From NCBI GenBank assembly GCA_026397495.1, contig JAPLUS010000199.1:1-6653 (forward strand): a DNA stretch of 6,653 nt. Reading direction: 5' to 3'. Source of the DNA: Candidatus Zixiibacteriota bacterium. GTDB taxonomy: Bacteria > Zixibacteria > MSB-5A5 > GN15 > PGXB01. Of this stretch, positions 1 through 6,212 are shown piece after piece. The notes under the pieces are model-generated. The model saw only the letters and a list, made by a program, of their open reading frames with translations, was not told where the DNA came from and did no database searches. Numbering within the stretch: position 1 is the first letter of the stretch; each line of letters starts with the position of its first letter. The position numbers and the translations under genes were made by a program.

Positions 1-865
1 CATCAGCGAGAAGCCGTTTGAGCTGAGAGATAAGAGTTGATTCCGGGGCAATTTTCAGGGAAAACTCTAGTCCGGCCAAGAGCGTTTTTTCAGCTTCCGC
101 AAAATTGCCCTCAAGGTTATAAACCCAACCCGAGAATTCATAATAGAAAGCTTTTTCTCTCTTTAAGCGGGGAGATAAAAAACGGACCTTTTCCAGTATA
201 TCTCTTCCCCTCCTTATATCACCTCTATGGGCAATAGCCAAACCATATCGTATATAATGCTTATATTTTATATCTTCACCCGCATCGCTGATATTCTTTT
301 CGGTTTCAGCATATTGAACAATTGCCTTTTCAATCAAACCAGACCAAAGGTAAACAGTGCCCAGATTATTCGAGCAAATCATAGCTGCCCTATTGTCACT
401 TAGCCCGGTATATATATCGATACATTGCCTAAGGCAAGAAATGGCGGAATCTACTTCTCCCGAAAGATCGGCAACATAGGCTAAATCATTTAATGCTTTT
501 GCCTGCCCTTCCAGATTATCACACCGCTTATATGCGGCATAAGATTCCAGAAGAGATTCCCGCGCTTCAAGCAAATTCCCCGTAGCGTCCAACATCCAGC
601 CAAATAGAAATTTAGCCCGCGCAAACTTTTCATTGTCATTACTATATTTATAAAACTCAATCGTCGGCAGGAGAATATCACTGAGATTATAATCGCCCAG
701 AAATAATTTGGCCTCGGCGACAAGGATAGAATAATAGGCCTTATCCGATGGAGAAAAAGAGGAAGAATCTATCTTATTTAGCTGTTCAAGCGCGTCGGAA
801 AATCTCTTACTCTTAAGAAATTCCTCAATTATGCAAAACTTTTGTAGGGCGGCTGGCTGTTTCAT
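1..865 (-). CDS. Tetratricopeptide-repeat (TPR) protein, N-terminal 288 residues, C-terminus outside window
   Basis: The minus strand stays open from an ATG at 865-863 to the left edge, giving 288 codons. The predicted protein is a stack of paired helices with the TPR pattern. Clear repeats lie at about residues 84-117 (GWMLDATGNLLEARESLL), 122-157 (LNDLAYVADLSGEVDSAI), 161-194 (NNLGTVYLWSGLIEKAI), 203-227 and 239-272 (GWVYNLEGNFAEAEKTL); residues 9-75 look like more divergent repeats. There is no signal peptide or membrane segment, so it is probably cytoplasmic. TPR arrays bind proteins or peptides. In many bacteria this type of array is fused to a regulator output domain (sigma-54 activator, kinase, GGDEF), but any such domain here would be off-window. 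An in-frame stop (TAA) precedes the ATG, so this is the first possible ATG start. The ribosome site is weak (CGGA), which with the 41-nt overlap with the upstream small gene suggests translational coupling. Confidence 0.8.
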   Translation of the reverse strand, partial: MKQPAALQKFCIIEEFLKSKRFSDALEQLNKIDSSSFSPSDKAYYSILVAEAKLFLGDYNLSDILLPTIEFYKYSNDNEKFARAKFLFGWMLDATGNLLEARESLLESYAAYKRCDNLEGQAKALNDLAYVADLSGEVDSAISCLRQCIDIYTGLSDNRAAMICSNNLGTVYLWSGLIEKAIVQYAETEKNISDAGEDIKYKHYIRYGLAIAHRGDIRRGRDILEKVRFLSPRLKREKAFYYEFSGWVYNLEGNFAEAEKTLLAGLEFSLKIAPESTLISQLKRLLAD

Positions 866-1175
866 AGTCCGATGAAATAATATTCCAATATATTAAGGTT
901 GAGAATTGCCTTACCGAAAATATCTTACAGATAAATTGGCTCAAGAAATTACGGCTCTCTCCTGCTGTTACCATATCAGACTTATAGGAGGCATAAGCTG
1001 AACTCGACATCCGATCGGCCGGATAGTTACTATAAGGACGGTCCCATGGAATATCCCGTAACATCATACTCGATATGCGCCCTGGCGGGGGCCAGACACC
1101 CAAAGCCGGCGGGTTTGCCAAGGTGAGGATAATGGCAACAAGACCCAAAATTATGATTATTCTTTTCCTTTTCAC
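825..1175 (-). CDS. Small predicted secreted protein, 116 aa, unknown function
   Basis: I do not recognise this protein. The GTG start at 1175-1173 is chosen because a strong ribosome site (AGGGGAG) lies 5 nt upstream and because the product then begins with a textbook signal peptide: MKRKR, then a hydrophobic run (IIIILGLVAIILTLA, residues 6-20), then a small-residue region (NPPALG) where cleavage or membrane release could occur. The frame continues upstream to 1256, but those residues are polar and would bury the signal. The mature part is short, rich in Pro, Ser and Tyr (VWPPPG, residues 27-32; PYSNYPADR, 47-55), with no known domain and one Cys. The last ~40 residues look low in quality, and the final 41 nt overlap the start of the TPR gene in another frame, so the true C-terminus could be different. 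It is probably co-transcribed with the TPR gene. A chance ORF is possible but unlikely given the start signals. Confidence 0.55.
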   Translation of the reverse strand: MKRKRIIIILGLVAIILTLANPPALGVWPPPGRISSMMLRDIPWDRPYSNYPADRMSSSAYASYKSDMVTAGESRNFLSQFICKIFSVRQFSTLIYWNIISSDYETASRPTKVLHN

Positions 1176-1180
1176 ATTTT

Positions 1181-1187
1181 CTCCCCT
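1181..1187 (-). promoter_or_regulatory. Ribosome binding site that sets the GTG start of the small secreted protein
   Basis: Reading the minus strand, AGGGGAG sits 5 nt before the GTG at 1175. The nearby ATG at 1177-1175 is followed at once by TGA, so it cannot start the frame. This is the main reason for preferring GTG at 1175 over the upstream in-frame ATG at 1256. Confidence 0.6.
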
Positions 1188-1241
1188 TTTCGCCCCGAGA
1201 ACCTCTTTTCTTTCACTAATTGACCATCCACTGTCAAAAGA

Positions 1242-1271
1242 ACTATATGATTTCATATACTAAATCGACAA
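1242..1271 (-). promoter_or_regulatory. Candidate promoter for the small secreted protein / TPR pair
   Basis: On the minus strand, TTGTCG (1271-1266) and TATAGT (1247-1242) are separated by 18 nt, close to a sigma70 -35/-10 pair. It would give a leader of roughly 60 nt before the GTG. A short inverted repeat, TTGAC/GTCAA (1220-1237), lies just downstream and could be an operator. Both are weak matches in AT-rich DNA. Confidence 0.3.
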
Positions 1272-1465
1272 AAAATAGATAAAACTTTATAAGTCAAAAC
1301 CCTCCCAAAACACAATAACTTTAAAGCTTCCTAACCTAAGCTTAAACATAAAAAAATATTATCCTTTGTCAAGGAAAAAATGATAAAAAATGGATGATTT
1401 TGTTGACGTTTGACGACATTTGTTGTTTTTCTGCACATCTCCCAAAACCGGCCCAAGGCCATTTC
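1272..1465. other. AT-rich divergent intergenic stretch with no gene seen
   Basis: This part of the gap between the minus-strand pair and tRNA-Leu holds no credible ORF on either strand. It is rich in A/T runs, and a short direct repeat (TTGACG at 1403-1408 with TTTGACG following) is visible but not diagnostic. It probably only carries upstream promoter DNA for both directions. Confidence 0.5.
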
Positions 1466-1494
1466 TTGACTTGAGTTGCAAAAAGAATTATATT
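1466..1494 (+). promoter_or_regulatory. Strong sigma70-type promoter upstream of tRNA-Leu
   Basis: TTGACT (1466-1471) and TATATT (1489-1494) are separated by exactly 17 nt, giving a predicted start near 1501, only about 7 nt before the mature tRNA. It is the best promoter in the window. No convincing terminator follows the tRNA, so read-through into the tig-clp operon is possible. Confidence 0.75.
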
Positions 1495-1507
1495 TTTTAG
1501 GTCAAAG

Positions 1508-1591
1508 GCGAGAGTGGCGGAATTTGGTAGACGCGCTGGACTTAGGATCCAGTCCCTAAAAAGGGTGGGGGTTCAAATCCCCCCTTTCGCA
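1508..1591 (+). tRNA. tRNA-Leu, anticodon UAG
   Basis: All cloverleaf parts are visible. The acceptor stem is GCGAGAG with CTTTCGC (one G-U pair) plus discriminator A at 1591. The anticodon stem is CTGGA/TCCAG enclosing the loop CTTAGGA, with anticodon TAG at 1543-1545. A long class II variable arm (CCCT/AGGG stem) follows, as expected for leucine tRNA, and then a T arm GGGGG-TTCAAAT-CCCCC. The D-loop contains the usual GG. It reads CUA and, through wobble, other CUN codons. The 3' CCA is not encoded (A is followed by TGG), so it must be added by tRNA nucleotidyltransferase. The sense is the same as the tig operon. Confidence 0.97.
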
Positions 1592-1685
1592 TGGTAGAAT
1601 TTTAATACAGGCAGGTTGCAGTGCTTGTTGAAGAAATCCAGATGTATACGAAAGGGCCAATCTATTATCGCCTAAGTCACTAAGT

Positions 1686-1750
1686 TGTTATCCCCGACTT
1701 GATCGGGGATCTCCGCCGCAGGCGGACTGGATTCCCGCCTTCGCGGGAAT
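1686..1750 (+). repeat. Three consecutive short hairpins (intergenic palindromic repeat)
   Basis: Three perfect stem-loops stand in a row: ATCCCCGA/TCGGGGAT with a 5-nt loop (1690-1710), TCCGCC/GGCGGA with a 3-nt loop (1712-1726), and ATTCCCGC/GCGGGAAT with a 4-nt loop (1731-1750). The last is the widespread GCGGGAATGAC intergenic repeat seen in many bacterial genomes. Bases 1686-1720 recur in inverted orientation at 6066-6100 with only two mismatches, which shows that this is a dispersed family and not a site private to tig. Confidence 0.85.
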
Positions 1751-1902
1751 GACAAGAAAGAAGCGGGGAATGACAAAAAGGGAAGCGGGAATGATAAGAA
1801 ACGAGAATGACAAAAAGGTAACTTATGCAGAAGGCTATTCAAAAAGGGAGCGGGGATGACAAGAAAGAAGCGGGAATGATAGAAAAGGAGCAAGAGTGAC
1901 AG
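1743..1902 (+). repeat. Degenerate ~20-nt tandem repeat, consensus GCGGGAATGACAAGAAAGAA
   Basis: Units begin at 1743, 1763, 1785, 1803 (lacking the first bases), 1850, 1870 and 1890 (degraded), 18-22 nt apart, with an unrelated ~27-nt insert at about 1823-1849. Each unit has a conserved GCGGGAATGA core and a purine-rich A/G tail. The first core is also the right arm of the hairpin at 1731-1750, so the array seems to have grown by local duplication from that palindrome. There is no CRISPR character: units abut without unique spacers. Confidence 0.7.
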
Positions 1903-1990
1903 ATTCGGATATTGAACGAAACATATATATGGTATTTTCCCATGACATACATTTTTTCAACAAGCCCTACAGTGTGGCCTGATTTCAAGT

Positions 1991-1995
1991 AGGAG
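1991..1995 (+). promoter_or_regulatory. Ribosome binding site that sets the TTG start of tig
   Basis: AGGAG lies 9 nt upstream of TTG at 2005. No ATG occurs at the right place, and the family's N-terminal strand begins exactly at this codon, so TTG is the likely initiator. It lies 25 nt outside the right end of the MITE-like block, so that insertion did not disturb it. Confidence 0.7.
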
Positions 1996-2004
1996 ATTGA
2001 CATT

Positions 2005-3303
2005 TTGAAAACAGTCATAAAATCATCAGAAGGATTGGTTCGCGAAATCGAGGTGGAACTGCCGATTGAGACGGTCGATGCTGCTTTTGCCGAGGTTTAT
2101 CATAAGTACTGCCGGGAGGCCAATATTCCCGGGTTCCGTCCCGGTAAGGCGCCGCTTTCGGTGATCAAAGCACGGTTCCGGGAAGCGATCTATGATGATG
2201 TCTTGGAAGCGCTCATCCGTAAATCATATCCCGAGGCTATCAAAGAACACAAACTGGATGTGATTTCTCATCCCTCTATTCCCAAATGCGAACTGCAGGA
2301 AGGAACCGCCCTAAAATATACGGCCAAAATCGAAGTTATGCCGCATATCGAAAATATTGCCTTCGATGGATTGGAACTTCCGGAAACACAAATTGAAGTG
2401 ACGGATACGGAAGTCAATTCGGTGTTTGAATATCTGCGGAAAAAGAATTCGGAGGTTCGTCCGGTCGATCGCCCGGCCATAGCCGACGATATACTTACCG
2501 CGGATTTAATCAAACTTGAAGATTCATCCGAAGTGCTCAAGGGAAATGAGTTTAAGAATAATGAGATCGAGCTTTCCAGCCCTCTGACGGTTAAGGAATT
2601 CAAAGAAGCGCTACTGGGAATAAAGGCCGGCGAAGAGAGGGAAACCGCGGTAACTTATCCGTCTGATTATTCCGATGACCGTTTAGCCGGAAAGACTATC
2701 AAATATCTTTGCCGAGTCAGCGCCGTAAAGGAGAGAATTCTGCCGCCCGAAAATGATTCGTTTGCCAAGCAGGTCGGCGGAGTCGAAACGATGCTGGAGC
2801 TACGGCTTAAAATAAGGGAAGATCTCAAGGTGCAAAAAGAGACCGATCGGGATAAATGGAGACGAAGCGAGATAACCCGGCAGATGCTCCAGAAAAATCC
2901 GATCGATATCCCGGAAGCAATGGTTCGGAATTACCTCGATTCGGTTGTCAAAGACTATGAGAAGAATTATCCGAAATTCGACGAAAAAGAAGTAAGAGAG
3001 AAATACCGTCCGGTCGCAATGAATTGGATCGGCTGGAATCTTTTGGCCACTCGTCTGGCCGAATTGCAAAAAATTGAAGTTTTGCCGATTGATACCGAAA
3101 ACTGGATTAAAAGATTTGCGGAAAATTATCGGATGGAAACCGATAAAGCCAAAGAAGCGCTCGGCAAATCAGGGCGAATTCAAGAAATACGTGAGACGAT
3201 ACTGGAAGAAAAGGTTTTCGATTTTCTTTTTTCCAAGGTAACTTATAAGCCGGTCAAAGCCGATAAACCGGAAGAGGCATCAGCCGAAGATCAAGAGCTT
3301 TAG
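2005..3303 (+). CDS. tig: Trigger factor, ribosome-associated chaperone
   Basis: Trigger factor binds the ribosome near the exit tunnel and shields emerging polypeptides in the cytoplasm. The 432-aa length is normal for the family. The N-terminal ribosome-binding domain (about 1-115) carries the signature loop IPGFRPGKAP (41-50). The middle region (about 155-247) aligns with the FKBP-type PPIase domain, keeping LLGIKAGEE, YPSDY and LAGK, but the FEGG and PGFE parts of the active-site pocket are missing. Prolyl isomerase activity is therefore doubtful; chaperone activity does not need it. The C-terminal helical arms (about 248-420) end in the typical ILEEKVFDFLFSKV (399-412), followed by a charged tail. 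The TTG start is supported by an AGGAG site and by alignment of the first strand. It is first in the run and ends 19 nt before clpP, the conserved tig-clpP-clpX order. Identity is secure. Confidence 0.96.
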   Translation: MKTVIKSSEGLVREIEVELPIETVDAAFAEVYHKYCREANIPGFRPGKAPLSVIKARFREAIYDDVLEALIRKSYPEAIKEHKLDVISHPSIPKCELQEGTALKYTAKIEVMPHIENIAFDGLELPETQIEVTDTEVNSVFEYLRKKNSEVRPVDRPAIADDILTADLIKLEDSSEVLKGNEFKNNEIELSSPLTVKEFKEALLGIKAGEERETAVTYPSDYSDDRLAGKTIKYLCRVSAVKERILPPENDSFAKQVGGVETMLELRLKIREDLKVQKETDRDKWRRSEITRQMLQKNPIDIPEAMVRNYLDSVVKDYEKNYPKFDEKEVREKYRPVAMNWIGWNLLATRLAELQKIEVLPIDTENWIKRFAENYRMETDKAKEALGKSGRIQEIRETILEEKVFDFLFSKVTYKPVKADKPEEASAEDQEL

Positions 3304-3322
3304 TTTGATGGAGGAATTATAA

Positions 3323-3919
3323 ATGACCTTAGTACCTATGGTAGTCGAACAAACCGGACGCGGTGAGCGGGCGTATGATATTTACTCGCGCCTTTTGAAA
3401 GATAGAATAATTTTTATCGGGATGCCGATTGACGATTATCTGGCCAACCTGGTGATCGCCCAGCTTCTCTTTTTGGAGGCAGAAGACCCGGAAAAAGATA
3501 TCTTCATATATATTAATTCGCCGGGCGGCTCAGTTACCGCCGGATTAGCCATCTATGACACAATGCAGTTCATAAAACCGGATATCGCCACCACCTGCAT
3601 GGGGCTGGCGGCTTCAATGGGAGCCTTCTTGCTGGCGGCGGGAACCAAGGGGAAACGGGCGGCCCTGCCTAATTCCCGAATGATGATTCATCAGCCGATG
3701 GCCGGCACCCAGGGGCAGGTTACCGATATCGAAATAATGACCAAAGAACTGATAAATACTAAGAGACGGCTCAATGAGCTTCTGGTTTTCCACACCGGCC
3801 AACTATTGGAAAAAATCGAAAAAGATACCGACCGAAATTTCTTTATGTCGGCGCAGGAAGCGGTCGATTACGGGATTGTCAATAAAATCTACGAATTCAA
3901 GCGGAAAGAAAAGAAGTAG
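3323..3919 (+). CDS. clpP: ATP-dependent Clp protease proteolytic subunit ClpP, with Asn at the catalytic Asp position
   Basis: ClpP forms a two-ring tetradecameric serine protease chamber and degrades proteins fed in by ClpX. The 198-aa product has no long propeptide and starts directly at the conserved LVPMVVEQT axial loop region (residues 3-11). A GGAGG site 8 nt upstream fixes the ATG. Catalytic Ser98 lies in GLAASMGAF and His123 in MIHQP. NSPGG (65-69), which helps form the oxyanion hole, is intact. The third triad residue is unusual: the family segment DRD(R/N/F)F-SA reads DRNFFMSA here, so Asn172 (codon AAT) replaces Asp. The same swap is known in Listeria ClpP1, which depends on a partner ClpP2. 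The enzyme may therefore be slow, or need a second ClpP encoded elsewhere. Serine and histidine are kept, so it is not obviously dead. It lies between tig and clpX in one probable transcript. Confidence 0.97.
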   Translation: MTLVPMVVEQTGRGERAYDIYSRLLKDRIIFIGMPIDDYLANLVIAQLLFLEAEDPEKDIFIYINSPGGSVTAGLAIYDTMQFIKPDIATTCMGLAASMGAFLLAAGTKGKRAALPNSRMMIHQPMAGTQGQVTDIEIMTKELINTKRRLNELLVFHTGQLLEKIEKDTDRNFFMSAQEAVDYGIVNKIYEFKRKEKK

Positions 3920-3932
3920 CAGGTAGCGGCAA

Positions 3933-5228
3933 TTGACCAAAGATGAGAAAAACGGGACCTCTCCGGATAATGATTCCACCGGTCTTCGCCATCGATGCAA
4001 TTTCTGCGGCAAACCGGCCTCCAAAGTAAAACGGCTTTTTGCCGGATATGAAACTTTCATCTGTAATGATTGTGTCAATCTCTGTCATGATATTTTAATT
4101 TCCTCACCCGATCTGACTGAAGAGGCGGAAAACTACGAACCTCCCAAACCACAGGAAATCAAAAAATTCCTCGATCAGTATGTTGTCGGTCAAGAAGAGG
4201 CCAAAAAATCGGTGGCGGTGGCGGTCTATAATCATTACAAGCGGATAAATGCTCTGCTGGAAAGGCGCCGTAACAAAGATGCCGCTCCTGCAGAAGTGGA
4301 GCTGGAGAAATCAAATATTCTTCTTATCGGCCCAACCGGCACCGGTAAGACTCTTATCGCCCGGACGCTGGCCAAATTCCTAAAAGTGCCGTTCTGTATT
4401 GCCGATGCGACGGTGTTGACCGAAGCGGGATATGTCGGCGAAGATGTTGAAAACATTCTGGTCCGTCTCTATCAGGCGGCCAATTACAATCCGGCGCGCA
4501 CCGAACGGGGAATTGTATATATCGACGAGCTGGATAAAATTGCCCGGACATCGGGGAATCCGTCGATTACTCGTGATGTCTCCGGCGAGGGGGTTCAGCA
4601 GGGATTGTTGAAAATTCTTGAAGGAACCATCTCCAATATCCCGCCCAAGGGGGGACGGAAACATCCGGAGCAATCTTTTGTTCCGATTGACACTACCAAT
4701 ATTCTCTTTATCTGTGGCGGTGCCTTTGAAGGATTGGATAAAATCGTGGCGCGGCGAGTCGGGAAAAAGCAGGTCGGGTTTGATGCGGAGAATCTCAACA
4801 TCAGCGCCAAAACGCCGGAGATTCTCAATTTTGTCGAGCCGACCGATCTGCTGGAATTTGGATTGATTCCGGAATTGATTGGTCGACTTCCGGTGGTAGT
4901 GCCGCTCCAGCCGCTCGATAAGACCGCCCTTTTTACTATTTTAACAGAACCCAAAAATGCTCTCATCAAGCAGTATCTCCGGCTGTTTGAGATGGAAGGG
5001 ATAAAGCTGACCTTCGCGACCGAGGCGCTTTGGGAAGCGGTTGCCATGGCCGAGAAGAAAAAAACCGGCGCCCGCGCTCTGCGTTCGATATTCGAAAAGG
5101 CAATGCTTGATTTGATGTTTGAGATACCGTCGAACGAAAATGTCGAGGAAATAATTATTACTACTGACGTTATCACCCGCACCGCCCCACCAAAAATAAT
5201 CTATAGATCCAAAAAGCGGACAGCATAA
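3933..5228 (+). CDS. clpX: ClpX, AAA+ unfoldase subunit of the ClpXP protease
   Basis: ClpX is a hexameric ATPase that recognises tagged substrates, unfolds them and threads them into ClpP. The 431-aa product shows every family landmark: a zinc-binding domain with CxxC pairs at Cys22/Cys25 and Cys44/Cys47, Walker A GPTGTGKT (133-140), pore-1 loop GYVG (167-170), Walker [10 protein letters not shown] (194-202), the RKH pore motif (242-244), the arginine finger in ELIGRLP (Arg318), and sensor-2 GAR (379-381). The ClpP-docking tripeptide, normally IGF or LGF, is VGF (281-283), a mild variant. The TTG start follows a modest AGGTAG site 13 nt after the clpP stop; an ATG at 3943 is out of frame. 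Expression is probably coupled to clpP by the short gap. Confidence 0.97.
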   Translation: MTKDEKNGTSPDNDSTGLRHRCNFCGKPASKVKRLFAGYETFICNDCVNLCHDILISSPDLTEEAENYEPPKPQEIKKFLDQYVVGQEEAKKSVAVAVYNHYKRINALLERRRNKDAAPAEVELEKSNILLIGPTGTGKTLIARTLAKFLKVPFCIADATVLTEAGYVGEDVENILVRLYQAANYNPARTERGIVYIDELDKIARTSGNPSITRDVSGEGVQQGLLKILEGTISNIPPKGGRKHPEQSFVPIDTTNILFICGGAFEGLDKIVARRVGKKQVGFDAENLNISAKTPEILNFVEPTDLLEFGLIPELIGRLPVVVPLQPLDKTALFTILTEPKNALIKQYLRLFEMEGIKLTFATEALWEAVAMAEKKKTGARALRSIFEKAMLDLMFEIPSNENVEEIIITTDVITRTAPPKIIYRSKKRTA

Positions 5229-5248
5229 TACGTATCCTTTGATAAGGC

Positions 5249-6007
5249 ATGGATAACACAAAAATCTGGATCCCTTTATTATTGGCTTCTCTGGCGGGGC
5301 TTTTTACCCTGATTGGCAGTCTTATTCCATTTCTTATAAGAGACCTTAAGAAATCTTATCTTGAGTTTTCCTTGGGATTGTCCGCCGGAGTAATGATTTA
5401 TATTTCATTTGTTGATATTTTAACTCCGGCCATTAAAAGCATCGGTTTCCTCAATGCCAACTTAGCCTTCTTTGGCGGTATCATTTTAATCATGGCCATT
5501 GATTTTCTTATTCCCCATGAATATATCGAAGAACATATCAAGAGGACGGGGTATGAGAAGAGGACTATGAGAGCCGGGATATTTATCGCTATCGGGCTGG
5601 CCATCCATAATTTCCCTGAAGGGTTGGCGGTTTTCATGAGTTCTATGGCAAATATCAAATTGGGGATTTCCTTAGCGGTGGCCATAGCTCTGCATAATAT
5701 TCCCGAAGGTATGGCGGTGGCAATGCCAATTTTTTATGCTACCGGAAGCAGGAAAAAGGCCTGTTGGTATTCCTTTTTATCCGGAATGGCAGAACCGATT
5801 GGGGCTATTACAGGTTGGCTGATATTAATGCCATTTTTTAGGCCGGCAGCTCTATATTATTGGCTGGCCGCGGTCGCCGGGATAATGATTTTTATCTGTT
5901 TCGACGAGCTCTTACCCCTGTCATGCGAGAGTAAGAAATCACATCTGGCCATTGTAGGGATTATGATAGGGATGTTAATAAGCTCGGTAAGTCTCCATTT
6001 ATTTTAG
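5249..6007 (+). CDS. zupT: ZIP-family divalent metal transporter, ZupT type
   Basis: This inner-membrane protein imports zinc and probably other divalent metals (Fe, Mn, Co in the E. coli relative). At 252 aa it is the usual ZupT length, with about eight hydrophobic segments. The paired metal-site motifs are present: HNFPEG (120-125) in segment 4 and HNIPEG (149-154) in segment 5. Glu182 in SGMAEPIGA and the DELLP motif (219-223) also match the family. The variable loop between segments 3 and 4 is short, with only two histidines (His90, His96). The ATG is 20 nt after the clpX stop and has no well-placed ribosome site (AAGG is one base from the ATG), so translation may rely on coupling. It is not a usual clp operon member; co-transcription is inferred from spacing. 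Family assignment is firm; metal preference is unknown. Confidence 0.93.
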   Translation: MDNTKIWIPLLLASLAGLFTLIGSLIPFLIRDLKKSYLEFSLGLSAGVMIYISFVDILTPAIKSIGFLNANLAFFGGIILIMAIDFLIPHEYIEEHIKRTGYEKRTMRAGIFIAIGLAIHNFPEGLAVFMSSMANIKLGISLAVAIALHNIPEGMAVAMPIFYATGSRKKACWYSFLSGMAEPIGAITGWLILMPFFRPAALYYWLAAVAGIMIFICFDELLPLSCESKKSHLAIVGIMIGMLISSVSLHLF

Positions 6008-6026
6008 TAGTAGGTCGGCGTTCCGA

Positions 6027-6046
6027 ATTCCGACGATAGTCGGAAT
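6027..6046 (+). repeat. Perfect 8-bp hairpin 20 nt after zupT
   Basis: ATTCCGAC and GTCGGAAT pair around a GATA loop. No T-run follows, so it is not a typical intrinsic terminator, though it could protect the 3' end of the zupT message. Its form, ATTCC...GGAATGA, mirrors the hairpin at 1731-1750. Confidence 0.7.
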
Positions 6047-6065
6047 GAGAAACCCGACATCTTGA

Positions 6066-6100
6066 TGCGGCGGAGATCCCCGATTAAGTCGGGGATGACA
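6066..6100 (-). repeat. Inverted copy of the palindrome at 1686-1720
   Basis: Read on the minus strand, these 35 bases match 1686-1720 at 33 positions. It contains the ATCCCCGA/TCGGGGAT hairpin (6076-6096) and half of the CTCCGCCGCA module. The sequence after it (6094-6121) also resembles the GCGGGAATGACA tandem units. Confidence 0.85.
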
Positions 6101-6128
6101 ATGAGAAGGCGGGAACGACAGCCGGTAC

Positions 6129-6145
6129 CCCATCCAACGGATGGG
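6129..6145 (+). repeat. Perfect 7-bp hairpin
   Basis: CCCATCC and GGATGGG pair around an AAC loop. Part of its sequence (CCAACGGATGG) recurs inverted at 6424-6434. Confidence 0.6.
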
Positions 6146-6212
6146 ATTAAGCATTAGTACTGATAGACCGGGAATTAAATCATAAAATCGAGATATTTGA
6201 ACGATGATAATA

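Larger units (their letters stand above)
1622..1966. mobile_element. MITE-like repeat block with terminal inverted repeats
   Basis: The left end reads GCTTGTTGAAGAAAT (1623-1637) and the right end, read on the minus strand, GCTTGTTGAAAAAAT (1965-1951): 14 of 15 bases match as an inverted pair about 345 bp apart. A third copy of this terminus is at 6435-6450. Inside there is no coding sequence, only three hairpins and a degenerate tandem repeat. These are traits of a non-autonomous miniature element whose movement would need a transposase made elsewhere. No clear target-site duplication is visible, so the element may be old, or the two ends may be independent copies of a common intergenic repeat. 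Confidence 0.45.

Noticed and set aside
37..237. Plus-strand 66-aa frame
   Set aside because: Antisense to the clear TPR coding frame, with no start signal.
490..723. Minus-strand 77-aa frame
   Set aside because: Alternative frame within the TPR gene; the TPR frame has clear repeat motifs over the same bases.
1075..1263. Plus-strand 62-aa frame with a hydrophobic stretch
   Set aside because: It lies antisense to the small secreted protein, and its hydrophobic run is the mirror of that signal peptide region; no good ribosome site.
1672..1893. Minus-strand 73-aa frame rich in SFP/RRRESS
   Set aside because: It is the usual false translation of the GCGGGAATGAC intergenic palindrome and its tandem copies; no ribosome site, and its sequence is fully explained by the DNA repeat.
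1743..1902. CRISPR array
   Set aside because: Units are adjacent, degenerate and 18-22 nt apart with no unique spacers of constant length, and no cas gene is nearby.
1997..2023. TTGACA followed by TAAAAT, promoter-like
   Set aside because: The spacing is only 15 nt and it would start transcription inside tig, past its start codon; probably chance.
4595..5182. Long minus-strand frame of 195 aa
   Set aside because: Antisense to clpX, Ser/Arg-rich in the manner of shadow frames, no ribosome site or recognisable domain.
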